A stretch of DNA of 50,654 nt from Actinomycetes bacterium (lineage in GTDB: Bacteria; Actinomycetota; Thermoleophilia; Gaiellales; Gaiellaceae): NCBI GenBank assembly GCA_026708005.1, contig JAPOVR010000028.1, positions 1 through 50,654 of the forward strand, in the 5' to 3' direction. The notes beneath the pieces were generated by a model. It did no database searches. It saw nothing but the letters and a program-made list of their open reading frames with translations, and was not told where the DNA came from. The number at the start of each line of letters is the position of its first letter. Positions within the stretch are counted from its first letter, which is position 1. Positions 1-8,101 of this stretch are shown here, piece by piece. Made by a program: the position numbers and the translations under genes.

Positions 1-625
1 CCCAACAACCCACACCCCCACCCCACAAACCCCCACACACACCAAGAGACAGGCCACACCGACGATCCCAGCAATACGTCGAGTACACCAGCCAGAACGA
101 CCCAGCCTCGCTCTCAACCCACGCCAGCGGCGGACCGCCCCCCACGAACCGGCGGCTGCTCCGACGGCGGGCTCGCCTCGCCCCCCCGAAACGGGAGCCT
201 CGGCCAAGACACCGCCACTCGACACGCCGCCACACGTGATGGGAGCGCTTGGCGACTCGGTGGGAGTCACCCCCTCACCAGCTTCGGACTCAACCCCCAA
301 CACCTCCGCCGGCCCTGTTGCATCCTCAGAGGATGCTGGCGGCGAGCCTGATCGCTCCATAACCGTCGCCGGCGTCGGCCTCGTCGCGCGACGACTCAGC
401 CACGCCTCCACACGCTCCCACCAGCACACCCGCCCCGCCGACGAGAACAGCCACGAACCACGCGCGCCAGAGACCCATCACCCACTAAGACCGCCCCGCC
501 CGGGAAAAGTTCCCCTTGCAAGAATGCGCTCGGTCGCTGTACGCAGGGAACTACCGGTCCCGGTCTGATCCACTGGCAGGATCAGCCGTCTAAGTCACTG
601 TACGCGGGGAACTTCCCCCCAACCG

Positions 626-663
626 TTCACAACGTCCGTAGGTGTTTCACAACGTCCGTAGGT
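626..663. repeat. Two perfect 18-bp direct repeats, period 20
   Basis: TTCACAACGTCCGTAGGT occurs at 626-643 and again at 646-663, separated by two bases. The 20-bp period is close to two helical turns, which would suit side-by-side protein binding, but no gene starts next to it. A second imperfect pair sharing CATGCCCGTTTG lies at 686-704 and 708-727. Confidence 0.75.
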
Positions 664-812
664 CCTGCACCTGGCTCCACAGCCCCACGAGGCATGCCCG
701 TTTGCCTCACGAAGACATGCCCGTTTGGGACAAGCCCCCGGGGGTCACCCCATGCCTCCACCCACTATGGGGCGTAGCAGCGGGGGTGTGACGTGTGGCG
801 CGCGGAGCATGC

Positions 813-840
813 CGCTTCGTCGCGAGAGTGCGACGAAGCG
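813..840 (-). terminator. Perfect 11-bp hairpin downstream of the catabolic operon
   Basis: CGCTTCGTCGC (813-823) and GCGACGAAGCG (830-840) pair perfectly around a six-base loop. It lies about 200 bp beyond the end of the last gene of the leftward operon, so it could be the operon terminator or an mRNA 3'-end stabiliser. There is no U-tract, so intrinsic termination is uncertain; terminators without U-tracts have been proposed in high-GC actinobacteria. Confidence 0.4.
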
Positions 841-1044
841 CCCCCAACGACCGCGCATCGCACCCCGCCGAAGCTTCCACACCGCTCTGACGAAGCCCCC
901 CCCCGACAACACCCGCAGCAGGCCGCCGCACCCCGCCACCTCAAACCGCCTCAGGCCGCTGACGCCGACTGCCGACGCCGCCCCCTGACGGGCCCTGATT
1001 CGTCCTCGAAGGCCCCGACGCGGCCCGCCGACAGGCCGCCCGTG

Positions 1045-1938
1045 CTAGGCGGCGATCGGCGGGAACAGCCCGGCCCGGTAGAGCATCCCCGGTAGCTCGC
1101 GCCCGAGCACGCCCTCGAGCCAGCCGGCGGTGTCGATGAGCGCGTCGAGATCGATGCCGGTCTCGACGCCCTCCCGGTGTAGGAGGTAGACGAGGTCCTC
1201 GGTGGGGATGTTGCCCGTTGCGCGCGGAGCGAACGGGCAGCCGCCGACTCCTCCGACGGATCCATCCAGGACGGCGGCGCCGGCCTCGATCGCAGCCCAG
1301 GCACAGGCGAGGCCGGTATTGCGCGTGTTGTGAAAGTGGGCGCCGACGTCGACCCCGAGCCGCGCCACACCCTCGACCAGGCGACGCGACTGGCCGGGCA
1401 CGGCAACCCCGATCGTGTCGCCCAGGATCACCTCGTCCGCGCCTGCGTTCACGAGGTGCTCGGCGAGTGAGAGGACATGTCCTTCGTCGGCTGCCCCTTC
1501 GAAGGGGCAGCCGAACGCGACCGCGATTGCGACCGACGCGCGGCGGCCATCGGCATGCGCCCGCTCGACGATTCGAGCTGCCGCGGCCAGCCCGTCCTCC
1601 ACCGTGGCGTTCGAGTTGCGGCCGTTGAAGGACTCGGTCGCACCGAACCCGTAGTGGACCTCCCGCAGCGCGGTCGACGCGAGCCGATCGTAGCCCTTCT
1701 CGTTGAGCACCAGCCCCGAGTAGGCGACATCCGGGCGCATGTCGGCGGCGGCCACAACGTGCTCGGCACCCGCCATCTGCGGGACCCGCGCCGGGTTCAC
1801 GAAGCTCGCGATCTCGACGCGGGGCACCCCCGCGCTCGCGACGCGGTCGGCAAGCTCGGCACGGAGCTCGGGAGGAACCGTCGCCGGGTCGTTCTGCAGG
1901 CCGTCCCGGGGGGCAACGTCACAGATTGCAACTCTCAT
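1045..1938 (-). CDS. Hydroxymethylglutaryl-CoA lyase family protein
   Basis: A 297-residue DRE-TIM-barrel lyase, the usual bacterial length. Visible motifs are DVAPRDGLQ (residues 7-15, metal Asp7 and catalytic Arg11), HFHNTRNTG (metal His201 and His203), GGCPFAPRATGN (catalytic Cys234, metal Asn243) and GDTIGVAVPGQ. HMG-CoA lyases split 3-hydroxy-3-methylglutaryl-CoA into acetyl-CoA and acetoacetate, the last step of leucine and some isoprenoid catabolism; relatives cleave other 3-hydroxyacyl-CoAs. Its start overlaps the end of the acyl-CoA dehydrogenase by 4 bp, so it is the last gene of the leftward operon. That position suggests it performs the final C-C cleavage of the pathway. The exact acyl-CoA substrate is unknown. 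A 28-bp perfect palindrome lies inside it (1487-1514). Confidence 0.9.
   Translation of the reverse strand: MRVAICDVAPRDGLQNDPATVPPELRAELADRVASAGVPRVEIASFVNPARVPQMAGAEHVVAAADMRPDVAYSGLVLNEKGYDRLASTALREVHYGFGATESFNGRNSNATVEDGLAAAARIVERAHADGRRASVAIAVAFGCPFEGAADEGHVLSLAEHLVNAGADEVILGDTIGVAVPGQSRRLVEGVARLGVDVGAHFHNTRNTGLACAWAAIEAGAAVLDGSVGGVGGCPFAPRATGNIPTEDLVYLLHREGVETGIDLDALIDTAGWLEGVLGRELPGMLYRAGLFPPIAA
1487..1514. repeat. 28-bp perfect palindrome inside the HMG-CoA lyase gene
   Basis: The sequence reads identically on both strands, centred on TTCGAA at 1498-1503, with arms containing CTGCCCC and GGGGCAG. It encodes the conserved FGCPFEGAAD stretch of the lyase, so part of it is fixed by protein conservation, but full symmetry over 28 bases is not required by the protein. 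Confidence 0.8.
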
Positions 1939-3143
1939 GACACGCTCTCCTCGAGGTACCGCGGAGTGGGTAGCGGCCGGTCGAGGTGGCGAAACGCGAG
2001 CGCGTCCTCCGCGATCAGCACGCGCTGGACGTTCGCGGTTCCCTCGCCCGCGTGGTAGAGGATGGCCCAGCTCATATTGCGCTCAAGCGGCAGCTCAGAC
2101 GTCAGAGAATACCCGCCGAACGTCTCGACGGCCCGCTGGGTCACCTTGACCGCGACCTCGCCCGCGAAGTACTTGCTGATCGACGAGAGACGGGTAGACG
2201 GCTCTCCCTGATCCTTCAGGAACGCGCTGTTGTACGTCAGCAGGCGAGCCGCTTCGATCTCCGCGACCGAGTCGGCGATCAGCTGTTGGATCATCTGGTA
2301 CCGCCCGATCTGCTGACCGAAGACGACGCGCTCCTTCGCGTAGTCGATCATCAGCTCGAGCGACGCTTGGGCCAGGCTGACCGCCCGGGCCGGAATCGTC
2401 AGACGGCCGTAGTCGAGGCCGTTCATCGCGTACCTGAAGCCGTTGCCGACGCCGTCCTCGCCTCCGAGGACATCCTCGTCCGGTACGAACACGTCGTCGA
2501 GGTAGAGCGCGGTCGTCGGCATGTTCTCGCCGATCCCGCGGGTCGGGATCGTCTGGGCACTGAACCCCTCTGCGTCCGTGTGCACGAGGAAGCCCGTCAC
2601 GCCGCGGGCGCCGGCCTCGGGGTCGGTCTTGGCGTAGACGAGCCCGATGTCGGCGACGTTTGCGTTCGTGATGAACATCTTCGAGCCGTTGAGCGTCCAG
2701 CCCCCGTCAACCCGCCTCGCCAGGGTCTGCATCGACCCAAGCGCATCGCTGCCTCCGCCCGGCTCGGTCAGCGCCATGAACCCGAGGAGCTCGCACCGGA
2801 TGAGCTTCTCGACATAGCTGGTGCGCTGCTGGGCCGTCCCCCAGTTCAGGATCGTGAACGGCACCGTCATACCCTGCAGGTTGAACGCGCCTGTGAGCGG
2901 CTGCCAAGCCTTGCCGATCTCCTCGACGACGGCGACGAGCCCAACGAAGGTCCCCCCTAGACCACCGTACTCCTCCGGAAACGGGATGCCGAAGAAGCCA
3001 ACCTCGCCCATCTGCGTATAGAGGTCGCGCGGGAACGCGCCGGACTCCTCGAGCTCGCGCACGTGCGGCGTGATCTCGCGGCTCGCGAACTCGCGCGCGA
3101 GCTCCTGCATCTCGAACTCCTCGGCGGTGAGACGGAAGTCCAT
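1935..3143 (-). CDS. Acyl-CoA dehydrogenase
   Basis: A 402-residue FAD flavoprotein that would introduce the alpha-beta double bond in an acyl-CoA. The start MDFRLTAEEFEMQELAREF is chosen because an AAAGGGAGG ribosome site sits just upstream and because a longer reading would run into the preceding hydratase gene. The family signatures are present: an ALTEPGGGSDA loop mid-protein, GGYSLTSELPLER near the C-terminus, and GEGTANVQR, whose Glu matches the catalytic base of medium- and short-chain enzymes. It starts 2 bp after the enoyl-CoA hydratase stop and overlaps the lyase by 4 bp, so the three form a tight beta-oxidation block. Chain length and substrate cannot be read from the sequence. Confidence 0.93.
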   Translation of the reverse strand: MDFRLTAEEFEMQELAREFASREITPHVRELEESGAFPRDLYTQMGEVGFFGIPFPEEYGGLGGTFVGLVAVVEEIGKAWQPLTGAFNLQGMTVPFTILNWGTAQQRTSYVEKLIRCELLGFMALTEPGGGSDALGSMQTLARRVDGGWTLNGSKMFITNANVADIGLVYAKTDPEAGARGVTGFLVHTDAEGFSAQTIPTRGIGENMPTTALYLDDVFVPDEDVLGGEDGVGNGFRYAMNGLDYGRLTIPARAVSLAQASLELMIDYAKERVVFGQQIGRYQMIQQLIADSVAEIEAARLLTYNSAFLKDQGEPSTRLSSISKYFAGEVAVKVTQRAVETFGGYSLTSELPLERNMSWAILYHAGEGTANVQRVLIAEDALAFRHLDRPLPTPRYLEESVS

Positions 3144-3145
3144 GC

Positions 3146-3913
3146 CTACCTCCCTTTCCAGACCGGGGGCCTCTTCTCCGCGAACGCGCGCGGGCCCTCC
3201 TGGGCATCCTCGCTCGAATAGACGTGCTGGAACAGGCCGGCCGCAGCGTCCAACGCGGTCCTGCAACCCAGCTCGCCCGCGAGGTAGACGAGCCGCCGGT
3301 GAGCCCGAACGGTCAGCGGCGCGAGCCGGGCGATCTCCTCGGCAAGCTCGACTGCCGCCTCGGGGAGCTCCCCGCGCGGCACGACCCGGTTGACGAGGCC
3401 GACCTCATAGGCTCGCTTCGCGTCGATCGGCTTTGCCGTCAGCAGCAGCTCCATCATGATCCGCTGCGGCACCATCGCCGCGAGCGGGACCGCCCAGGGA
3501 GCGCCGCGCCCCCAGCGCGCCTCGGTGATCGCAAACGACGCCTCCTCCGCCGCGACGCACAGGTCACACATCTGGACAAGGAGGAAGCCGCCGGCATGCG
3601 CCGCGCCCTTCGCGGCCGCGACCACGGGCTTCGACGTCAGCCGATCGATCGGCGGAACGAAGTCGCGCGGCGGAACGCCGAGTCCGGTGGTGGCCATCTC
3701 CTTGAGGTCCGCGCCGGCGCAGAAGGCACGACTGCCGTTGGCAGCGAGAACCGCGATGTGCGCATCCTCGTCGGCCTCGAAGGCGACGAACGCCTCCCGA
3801 ATTCCTGCGCGGACAGCCGCGTTCAGCGCGTTGGCCTGCTCCGGGCGGTTCAGCGTGACGACCGTGACGCCTCCCCGCCGCTCGCGCCGCTCGATGAGCA
3901 CCGACCCGGTCAC
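3146..3913 (-). CDS. Enoyl-CoA hydratase/isomerase (crotonase) family protein
   Basis: A 255-residue crotonase-fold protein of normal length. The N-terminus has the strand pattern of the family with VVTLNRPEQANALN, followed by the oxyanion-hole segment SRAFCAGADLKEMA and a central AAKGAAHAGGFLL where the canonical GxxxGGG is slightly altered (AHAGG). Expected role: hydration of the enoyl-CoA made by the neighbouring dehydrogenase. Its start overlaps the stop of the frameshifted nitrilase gene by 4 bp (ATGA), indicating translational coupling. Some crotonase relatives are isomerases, dehalogenases or ring-cleaving hydrolases, so hydratase activity is an inference from context. Confidence 0.9.
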   Translation of the reverse strand: MTGSVLIERRERRGGVTVVTLNRPEQANALNAAVRAGIREAFVAFEADEDAHIAVLAANGSRAFCAGADLKEMATTGLGVPPRDFVPPIDRLTSKPVVAAAKGAAHAGGFLLVQMCDLCVAAEEASFAITEARWGRGAPWAVPLAAMVPQRIMMELLLTAKPIDAKRAYEVGLVNRVVPRGELPEAAVELAEEIARLAPLTVRAHRRLVYLAGELGCRTALDAAAGLFQHVYSSEDAQEGPRAFAEKRPPVWKGR

Positions 3914-4819
3914 AGGTTCGCTCCCGTGCTCGGCACGGTCTGCCGCCGCGGCGGGAGGCTGCCGGGCACCGAGTCGGGTCGATCGTCGCGTCGTGTCAGG
4001 GCCCGGTAGTGCTCAGGCCTGCGGTCGCCAAACAGCTCCACCGTGAACGACGTGCCGTTAGACCGAATGTCTCGGTATTTCGTGCCCGCGAGCGCGAGGT
4101 CCGCCTCGGCCACGATCAGGGCCGGCTCCTCGCATGCGCGGGCGAGGACGTCGCCATTCGGAGCAACGACCGCGCTCTTCCCACAGAAGCGATAGCTGCC
4201 CTCGGCGTCCGGGCGGTTGGCGACCGCGAGGAAGACCGAGTTCTCGCACGCGCGGACACGCGCGAAGAGGTCGATGACGATCTCCGGCCCGCCGACCCCG
4301 ATGTTGGCCGGCTGGGCGATGACGTCAGCGCCGGCCAGCGCCAGCGAGCGTGCCGACTCAGGAAGCGAAGCTCGTAGCAGATCTCCATGCCGACCCGCCC
4401 GATCGGCGTCTCGAAGACGGGCGCCGGTGCGGCGCCCCGCCGCACGAAGCGATCCGCTCCGAGCGGTGGGATATGGGCCTTGCGGTAGCGACCGACCGGG
4501 CCGTCCGGGCCGATCAACATGGCGGTGTTGTAGAGCGAGCGCCCTGAGCCCTCGAGAAGCCGACGACGGCGTGGATCCCTGCGCGACCGACCGCGGCACC
4601 AAAGGCCCGCAGCTCCTTCCCGCTCGAGGGGATCGCGGCCGAGGCTGCTTCCTCCGCGCTTCGGAAAACGTACCTGGTCAGGGCGCACTCAGGAAGGACG
4701 AGCAGGTCGGCCCCGGCGCGCGCTGCCCGCTCGACCACCCCGACGAACAGCTCGAGGTTATGGGGAGCGTCGCCGAGCCGACAGCCAACCTGACCGACAG
4801 CAATCGAGATAATCGGCAT
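3910..4819 (-). pseudogene. Nitrilase/carbon-nitrogen hydrolase, two frameshifts
   Basis: Three frames together spell one nitrilase-superfamily amidase of about 303 residues. All three catalytic residues are present: Glu in LVLPECALTRY (about residue 44), Lys in GRYRKAHIPP, and Cys in GMEICYELRF. The frame breaks near 4556 (after AVVGF; restoring one base gives the usual continuation to YNTAMLIGPDG) and near 4361 (CYELRF then PESARSLALAGADV; one C missing from a CCC run). The span is 910 bases; adding two restores a multiple of three. Such enzymes hydrolyse amides, N-carbamoyl groups or nitriles. It begins 3 bp after the cyclase gene and overlaps the hydratase by 4 bp. Intact catalytic residues on both sides of the breaks argue for sequence error rather than decay. 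Confidence 0.85.
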
Positions 4820-4822
4820 CGG

Positions 4823-5779
4823 CTAGTCGGGCGGGATCGCCAAGGGCCGGATAGGCGTTCCCGTCGCGCCTCGGAACTTGATCGGCGCCCCGAAGAACCC
4901 GGGCTCGTAGACGCCCTCGCGGGCGAGATCCTCGAGCCAGAGGTTCTCGACCATCAGGACCCCGCACTCGGGGAGCAGGTACGAGTGCACGGGCGCCGGG
5001 TGGTCGGGGATGGCCGACGGTGCCTGCTCGGGTGACATCGCGTCGGTCCCGACGAGGACGCAGCCGGCCTCGGCGAGCACACGCGCCCCTTCGAGGTTCA
5101 GGCCGGGGAACAGGTAGCCGCTCGCGAAGCTCTCCTGATCGGGCCACAGCGTCATCTTCCCGGTGCGGATGAGGACGACGTCGCCGGGCTCGAGCGCGAC
5201 CCGCTCGGTCTGGAGCGTCTTCTCGATCTCCGCCGGCCCGATGCCGTAGGAGTCGGGGAGCACCTCTGCGCCGAGCGCGCCTGCGACGTCGAGCAGGATG
5301 GCTCGCGCGACGACGGGCGGCGGGTGCTCTGGTCCGTTCTTCAGCCAGTGGCGGCTGCCGAGATCGGTGGCTGCCGAGTACCCGTTCCAGACCTCGTCGC
5401 CGTAGCCGAAGTGGTTTAGCGAGTCGAGGTGCGTGCCGCAGTGCGTATAGAACGAGACGATGTCTCCGGAGTAGCCCGCGGCGTCTCCGCCGAACTGGGC
5501 GCCGCCCTCGTTGCGCGTGCCCGGAGGCGTGTGTGACATGCAGATCTCGAAGTGGGGGTCGTTGGCGCCGTAGCAGCCCGGCATCTCCACGAAGAACTCG
5601 ACCGCGAGGTCGTACACCGTCCCCTGCGAGACACGCCCGAGGAGGGAGGCTCGCGTGGAGTCGGTCAGGATGTTCATCATCCCGATCTGGTCGTCTTCGC
5701 CAAACGGGCTCCGCGTGACCTGGCGGTAGGTCGCGTGCCTCGCTGCGATCACGACGTCGTGCTCCGTCTGCTGCGTCAT
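4823..5779 (-). CDS. Cyclase family protein (metal-dependent hydrolase)
   Basis: A 318-residue member of the cyclase / kynurenine-formamidase-like family. The metal motif HCGTHLDSLNH is at residues 113-123 (His113, His117, Asp119, His123). Start MTQQTEHDV is chosen because its ATG overlaps the stop of the upstream LLM gene (ATGA), whereas a longer reading would overlap that gene extensively. Family members hydrolyse amide bonds or cyclic compounds such as N-formylkynurenine, isatin or cyclic amides; this longer form, with a DDQIGMMNILT segment near the N-terminus, is common in actinobacterial and proteobacterial catabolic clusters. Placed between the flavin oxidoreductase and the nitrilase, it may open a ring or lactam. 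Substrate unknown. Confidence 0.88.
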   Translation of the reverse strand: MTQQTEHDVVIAARHATYRQVTRSPFGEDDQIGMMNILTDSTRASLLGRVSQGTVYDLAVEFFVEMPGCYGANDPHFEICMSHTPPGTRNEGGAQFGGDAAGYSGDIVSFYTHCGTHLDSLNHFGYGDEVWNGYSAATDLGSRHWLKNGPEHPPPVVARAILLDVAGALGAEVLPDSYGIGPAEIEKTLQTERVALEPGDVVLIRTGKMTLWPDQESFASGYLFPGLNLEGARVLAEAGCVLVGTDAMSPEQAPSAIPDHPAPVHSYLLPECGVLMVENLWLEDLAREGVYEPGFFGAPIKFRGATGTPIRPLAIPPD

Positions 5780-6762
5780 TGGGTACCTGCCTCCACGTTG
5801 ATGAGGTGGGGAAGCGCCCGCTCGACGAGCAGCCGGATCTGGGCGGCGGCATCCTGGGCCAGCAGGCCGAGCCAGATGCGGTCGACTCCCGTCTCGGCAG
5901 CCATCGCTCGTAGCTGCTCGGCGATCGACTCGGGCGGGCCGATCACGCCGAAGCGCGCGGTCACGAACGCTTCCTCCTCTGCGTGAGCCGCGAGGAGCTC
6001 GCTGTTGTGGGAGGAGCCGACGTAGTCCTCGAAGCTGAACTGCGAGTAGAGCTCGGTCAGCCCGGGCTGGAGCTCCTCGGGCACATTCTTGCCCGCGTAG
6101 GACACGCTCATCGCCTGACGGCTGTACGCCATGATCATCGAGCGGAACGCATCGCGCTTCGCCGGATCCCGCGGCCCTTCGTCCTCCCAGACATCCGCGA
6201 GAACGTAGAGCCACGACCGAAGCGGGGACGTGATTCCGGCCGAGCGCCTGGCCTCGTCCACGGTGTCGAGGATCGTCTTCGTCGCCCCCGCGTCAGAGCC
6301 CTGGCCGACCACGACCTCGTCGGTGATGCACCCTGCCCGCGCGCATGCCCGCGGCCCGCCGCCGGCGATGATCAACCGTGTGCCCGGGGGGCCGAACCCG
6401 AGGACGCGCTCGGCGTGCTCGACCACTGCCGCCGCCGATGCAGGCGGCAGGGAGAAGGCGTGCACGGCGCTGTCGCCGGCCGCCAGACCGAAGAAGAGCC
6501 GGCCCGGGTGCAGCTCTTCTAGGCTGCGCTGCGAGCCTGCGTGAACGCTCCAGTGCCGCGTGACCGGGTTGGTCGCGAACGGGCCGACGCAGACGTGGCG
6601 CGTGTGCGCCAGAACGTGTTGCTGGCTCACGTAGCTCTCCGCGAAGAGACGCGGCGAGTCGGCCACGCCGAAGAGGAGCGCTCGCCCGGCCGCGTCAGCC
6701 GCCTTTCCCGCCTCGAGGATGTCCGCGACGCTGTAGGGGAAGCAGACGAAGGCGACCTCCAA
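5776..6762 (-). CDS. LLM class flavin-dependent oxidoreductase
   Basis: A 328-residue protein of the bacterial luciferase / F420-dependent oxidoreductase superfamily (TIM barrel). Indications are the N-terminal strand EVAFVCFPYSVADILEAGKAAD, the VGPFATNPVTRH segment typical of this subgroup, GLAAGDSAVHAF, and LIIAGGGPRACARAG. The start codon is TTG at 6760-6762, preceded by GGAGGGG at good spacing; no better start is near. Such enzymes oxygenate or oxidise with reduced FMN or F420. Two further LLM genes at 32402-34453 share the TNPxTRHxSV and GDSAV motifs but are clearly different. In this operon it probably does the oxygenation before hydrolytic ring opening. Confidence 0.88.
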   Translation of the reverse strand: MEVAFVCFPYSVADILEAGKAADAAGRALLFGVADSPRLFAESYVSQQHVLAHTRHVCVGPFATNPVTRHWSVHAGSQRSLEELHPGRLFFGLAAGDSAVHAFSLPPASAAAVVEHAERVLGFGPPGTRLIIAGGGPRACARAGCITDEVVVGQGSDAGATKTILDTVDEARRSAGITSPLRSWLYVLADVWEDEGPRDPAKRDAFRSMIMAYSRQAMSVSYAGKNVPEELQPGLTELYSQFSFEDYVGSSHNSELLAAHAEEEAFVTARFGVIGPPESIAEQLRAMAAETGVDRIWLGLLAQDAAAQIRLLVERALPHLINVEAGTQ

Positions 6763-6774
6763 GCCCGACCCCTC

Positions 6775-7977
6775 CTAGATGATGCCGGCCTCGGCGAGGC
6801 CGGCGAGCTCCTGCTCGGACAGCCCCAGCTCTCCCACGTACACCTCGCGGTTGTGCTCGCCGATCTCCGGCGCGGGCCGCCTTATCTGGCCGGGCGTCCT
6901 GCTCAGGCGGGGAATCACGTTCTGCATCTTGATCTCTCCAAGCACGGGATGGTCGACAGCCGTGATCGTCTCCCGAGCCGCAAACTGCGGGTCGCAGCTG
7001 ATGTCCTCGATCGAGTTGATCGGCGCGATCGCCGCCTCGTGCTCGGCGAACGCGGCGAGCACCTCCTCCGTCGTGTGCCGCCCAACCCAGTCCTGGATGA
7101 GCGCATCGAGCTCATCGGCATGCTCGACGCGCCCCGTGTGGTCGGCAAACCACGGCTCCACGATCAGGTCCTCGCGTCCGATGATCCTCATCACCCGCTC
7201 TGCGATCGACTGGGCGCTGGCTGACAGGCCGAGCCAGCGGCCGTCGCTTGCCCGGTAGGCGTTTCGCGGCGCCGAGAACGGGGCTGCGTTGCCCGTTCTC
7301 TCCTGGATGATCCCGAGCTGGTCGTACACGGTGGCCTGGGGACCGAGTAACGAGAACAGCGGCTCATAGATCGCGAGATCGATCACCTGGCCCGTGCCCT
7401 GCTCGGTCTGATCACGCCAACGGAGGGCAAACATGACCGCGAACGTCCCTGTGAGCGCCGCCACCCCGTCGGCAAGGGCAAAGGGAGGAAGCGTTGGCGG
7501 CCCGTCCGGCCAGCCGTTGATGAACGCGTACCCCGAGATCGACTCGGCGAGCGTCCCAAATCCCGGCAGCCGCGCATACGGCCCCGTCTGGCCGAAGCCG
7601 CTCGTCCTGACGACCACGAGGTTCGGGTTGATCTCGTGCAGCTCGTTCGGCTCGAGGTTCCACCGCTCGAGCGTGCCGGGCCGGAAGCCCTCGATGAAGA
7701 CGTCCGCGTCGGCGAGGACCCGCTTCATCAGCTCTTGGCCCTCCGGATGCGAGAGCGAGAGCGTGATCGAGCGCTTGTTGCGTCCGGCAACGACCCACCA
7801 CAACGACACCCCGTCCTTCTGCCAGCCGAGCGACCTCAGGTTATCGCCGCTTGGATGCTCGACCTTGATGACGTCGGCCCCGAAGTCCCCCATGATCGAC
7901 GCGATCATGGGCCCGGCGAACAGGGTCGCCGCGTCGACGACCTTGAGGCCGGCGAGCGGAAGCGGTGGCTCGGTCAT
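6775..7977 (-). CDS. CaiB/BaiF (class III) CoA-transferase family protein
   Basis: A 400-residue class III CoA-transferase. The start MTEPPLPLAGLKVVDAATLFAGP gives the standard N-terminus; GDFGADVIKVEHPSGD, the GRNKRSITLSLSHPEG segment and FGQTGPYARLPGFG are clear family signatures. These enzymes move CoA between carboxylic acids, activating the substrate for beta-oxidation without ATP. The catalytic Asp usual in the PGFD position is Gly here (Gly141, PGFGTLAE), a variant I believe occurs in other family members, so the mechanism or partner may differ. It sits 124 bp after the transporter fusion gene and 12 bp before the LLM gene. Likely role: CoA activation of the imported acid. Confidence 0.9.
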   Translation of the reverse strand: MTEPPLPLAGLKVVDAATLFAGPMIASIMGDFGADVIKVEHPSGDNLRSLGWQKDGVSLWWVVAGRNKRSITLSLSHPEGQELMKRVLADADVFIEGFRPGTLERWNLEPNELHEINPNLVVVRTSGFGQTGPYARLPGFGTLAESISGYAFINGWPDGPPTLPPFALADGVAALTGTFAVMFALRWRDQTEQGTGQVIDLAIYEPLFSLLGPQATVYDQLGIIQERTGNAAPFSAPRNAYRASDGRWLGLSASAQSIAERVMRIIGREDLIVEPWFADHTGRVEHADELDALIQDWVGRHTTEEVLAAFAEHEAAIAPINSIEDISCDPQFAARETITAVDHPVLGEIKMQNVIPRLSRTPGQIRRPAPEIGEHNREVYVGELGLSEQELAGLAEAGII

Positions 7978-8101
7978 GGCGACCCTGGCGGCGCCCTGCC
8001 TGCGCCGCCTGGGGCAGCCGAGCCGATCCGACGTGCGTAGCCTGCTGGTCGTGGGGTCGCCGCCGCGGCGGGGCTGCGAGCGAGCGCGCCCTCTGCCACC
8101 G

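Larger units (their letters stand above)
1..1044. other. Gene-free region with short direct repeats
   Basis: I see no convincing gene. The first ~55 bases, read on the minus strand, resemble the outer part of the inverted-repeat element at 49875-50222 (shared CTTGGTGTGTG and GGGGGTTTGTG stretches). Further in are three pairs of short direct repeats (533-615, 626-663, 686-727) and a perfect hairpin at 813-840. Open frames here are low-complexity, rich in Pro, Arg and Ala, and match no family I recognise. Confidence 0.6.

Noticed and set aside
533-615. A CRISPR array
   Set aside because: Only two imperfect repeat copies and no cas gene; kept as a remote possibility in the findings.
3910-4819. 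Programmed frameshifting in the nitrilase gene
   Set aside because: Two separate breaks each explained by one missing base, no slippery heptamer or stimulator seen, and three other genes show the same pattern.
7978-8101. A livF remnant between the transporter fusion and the CoA-transferase
   Set aside because: The gap is only 124 bp and shows no ATPase motif.
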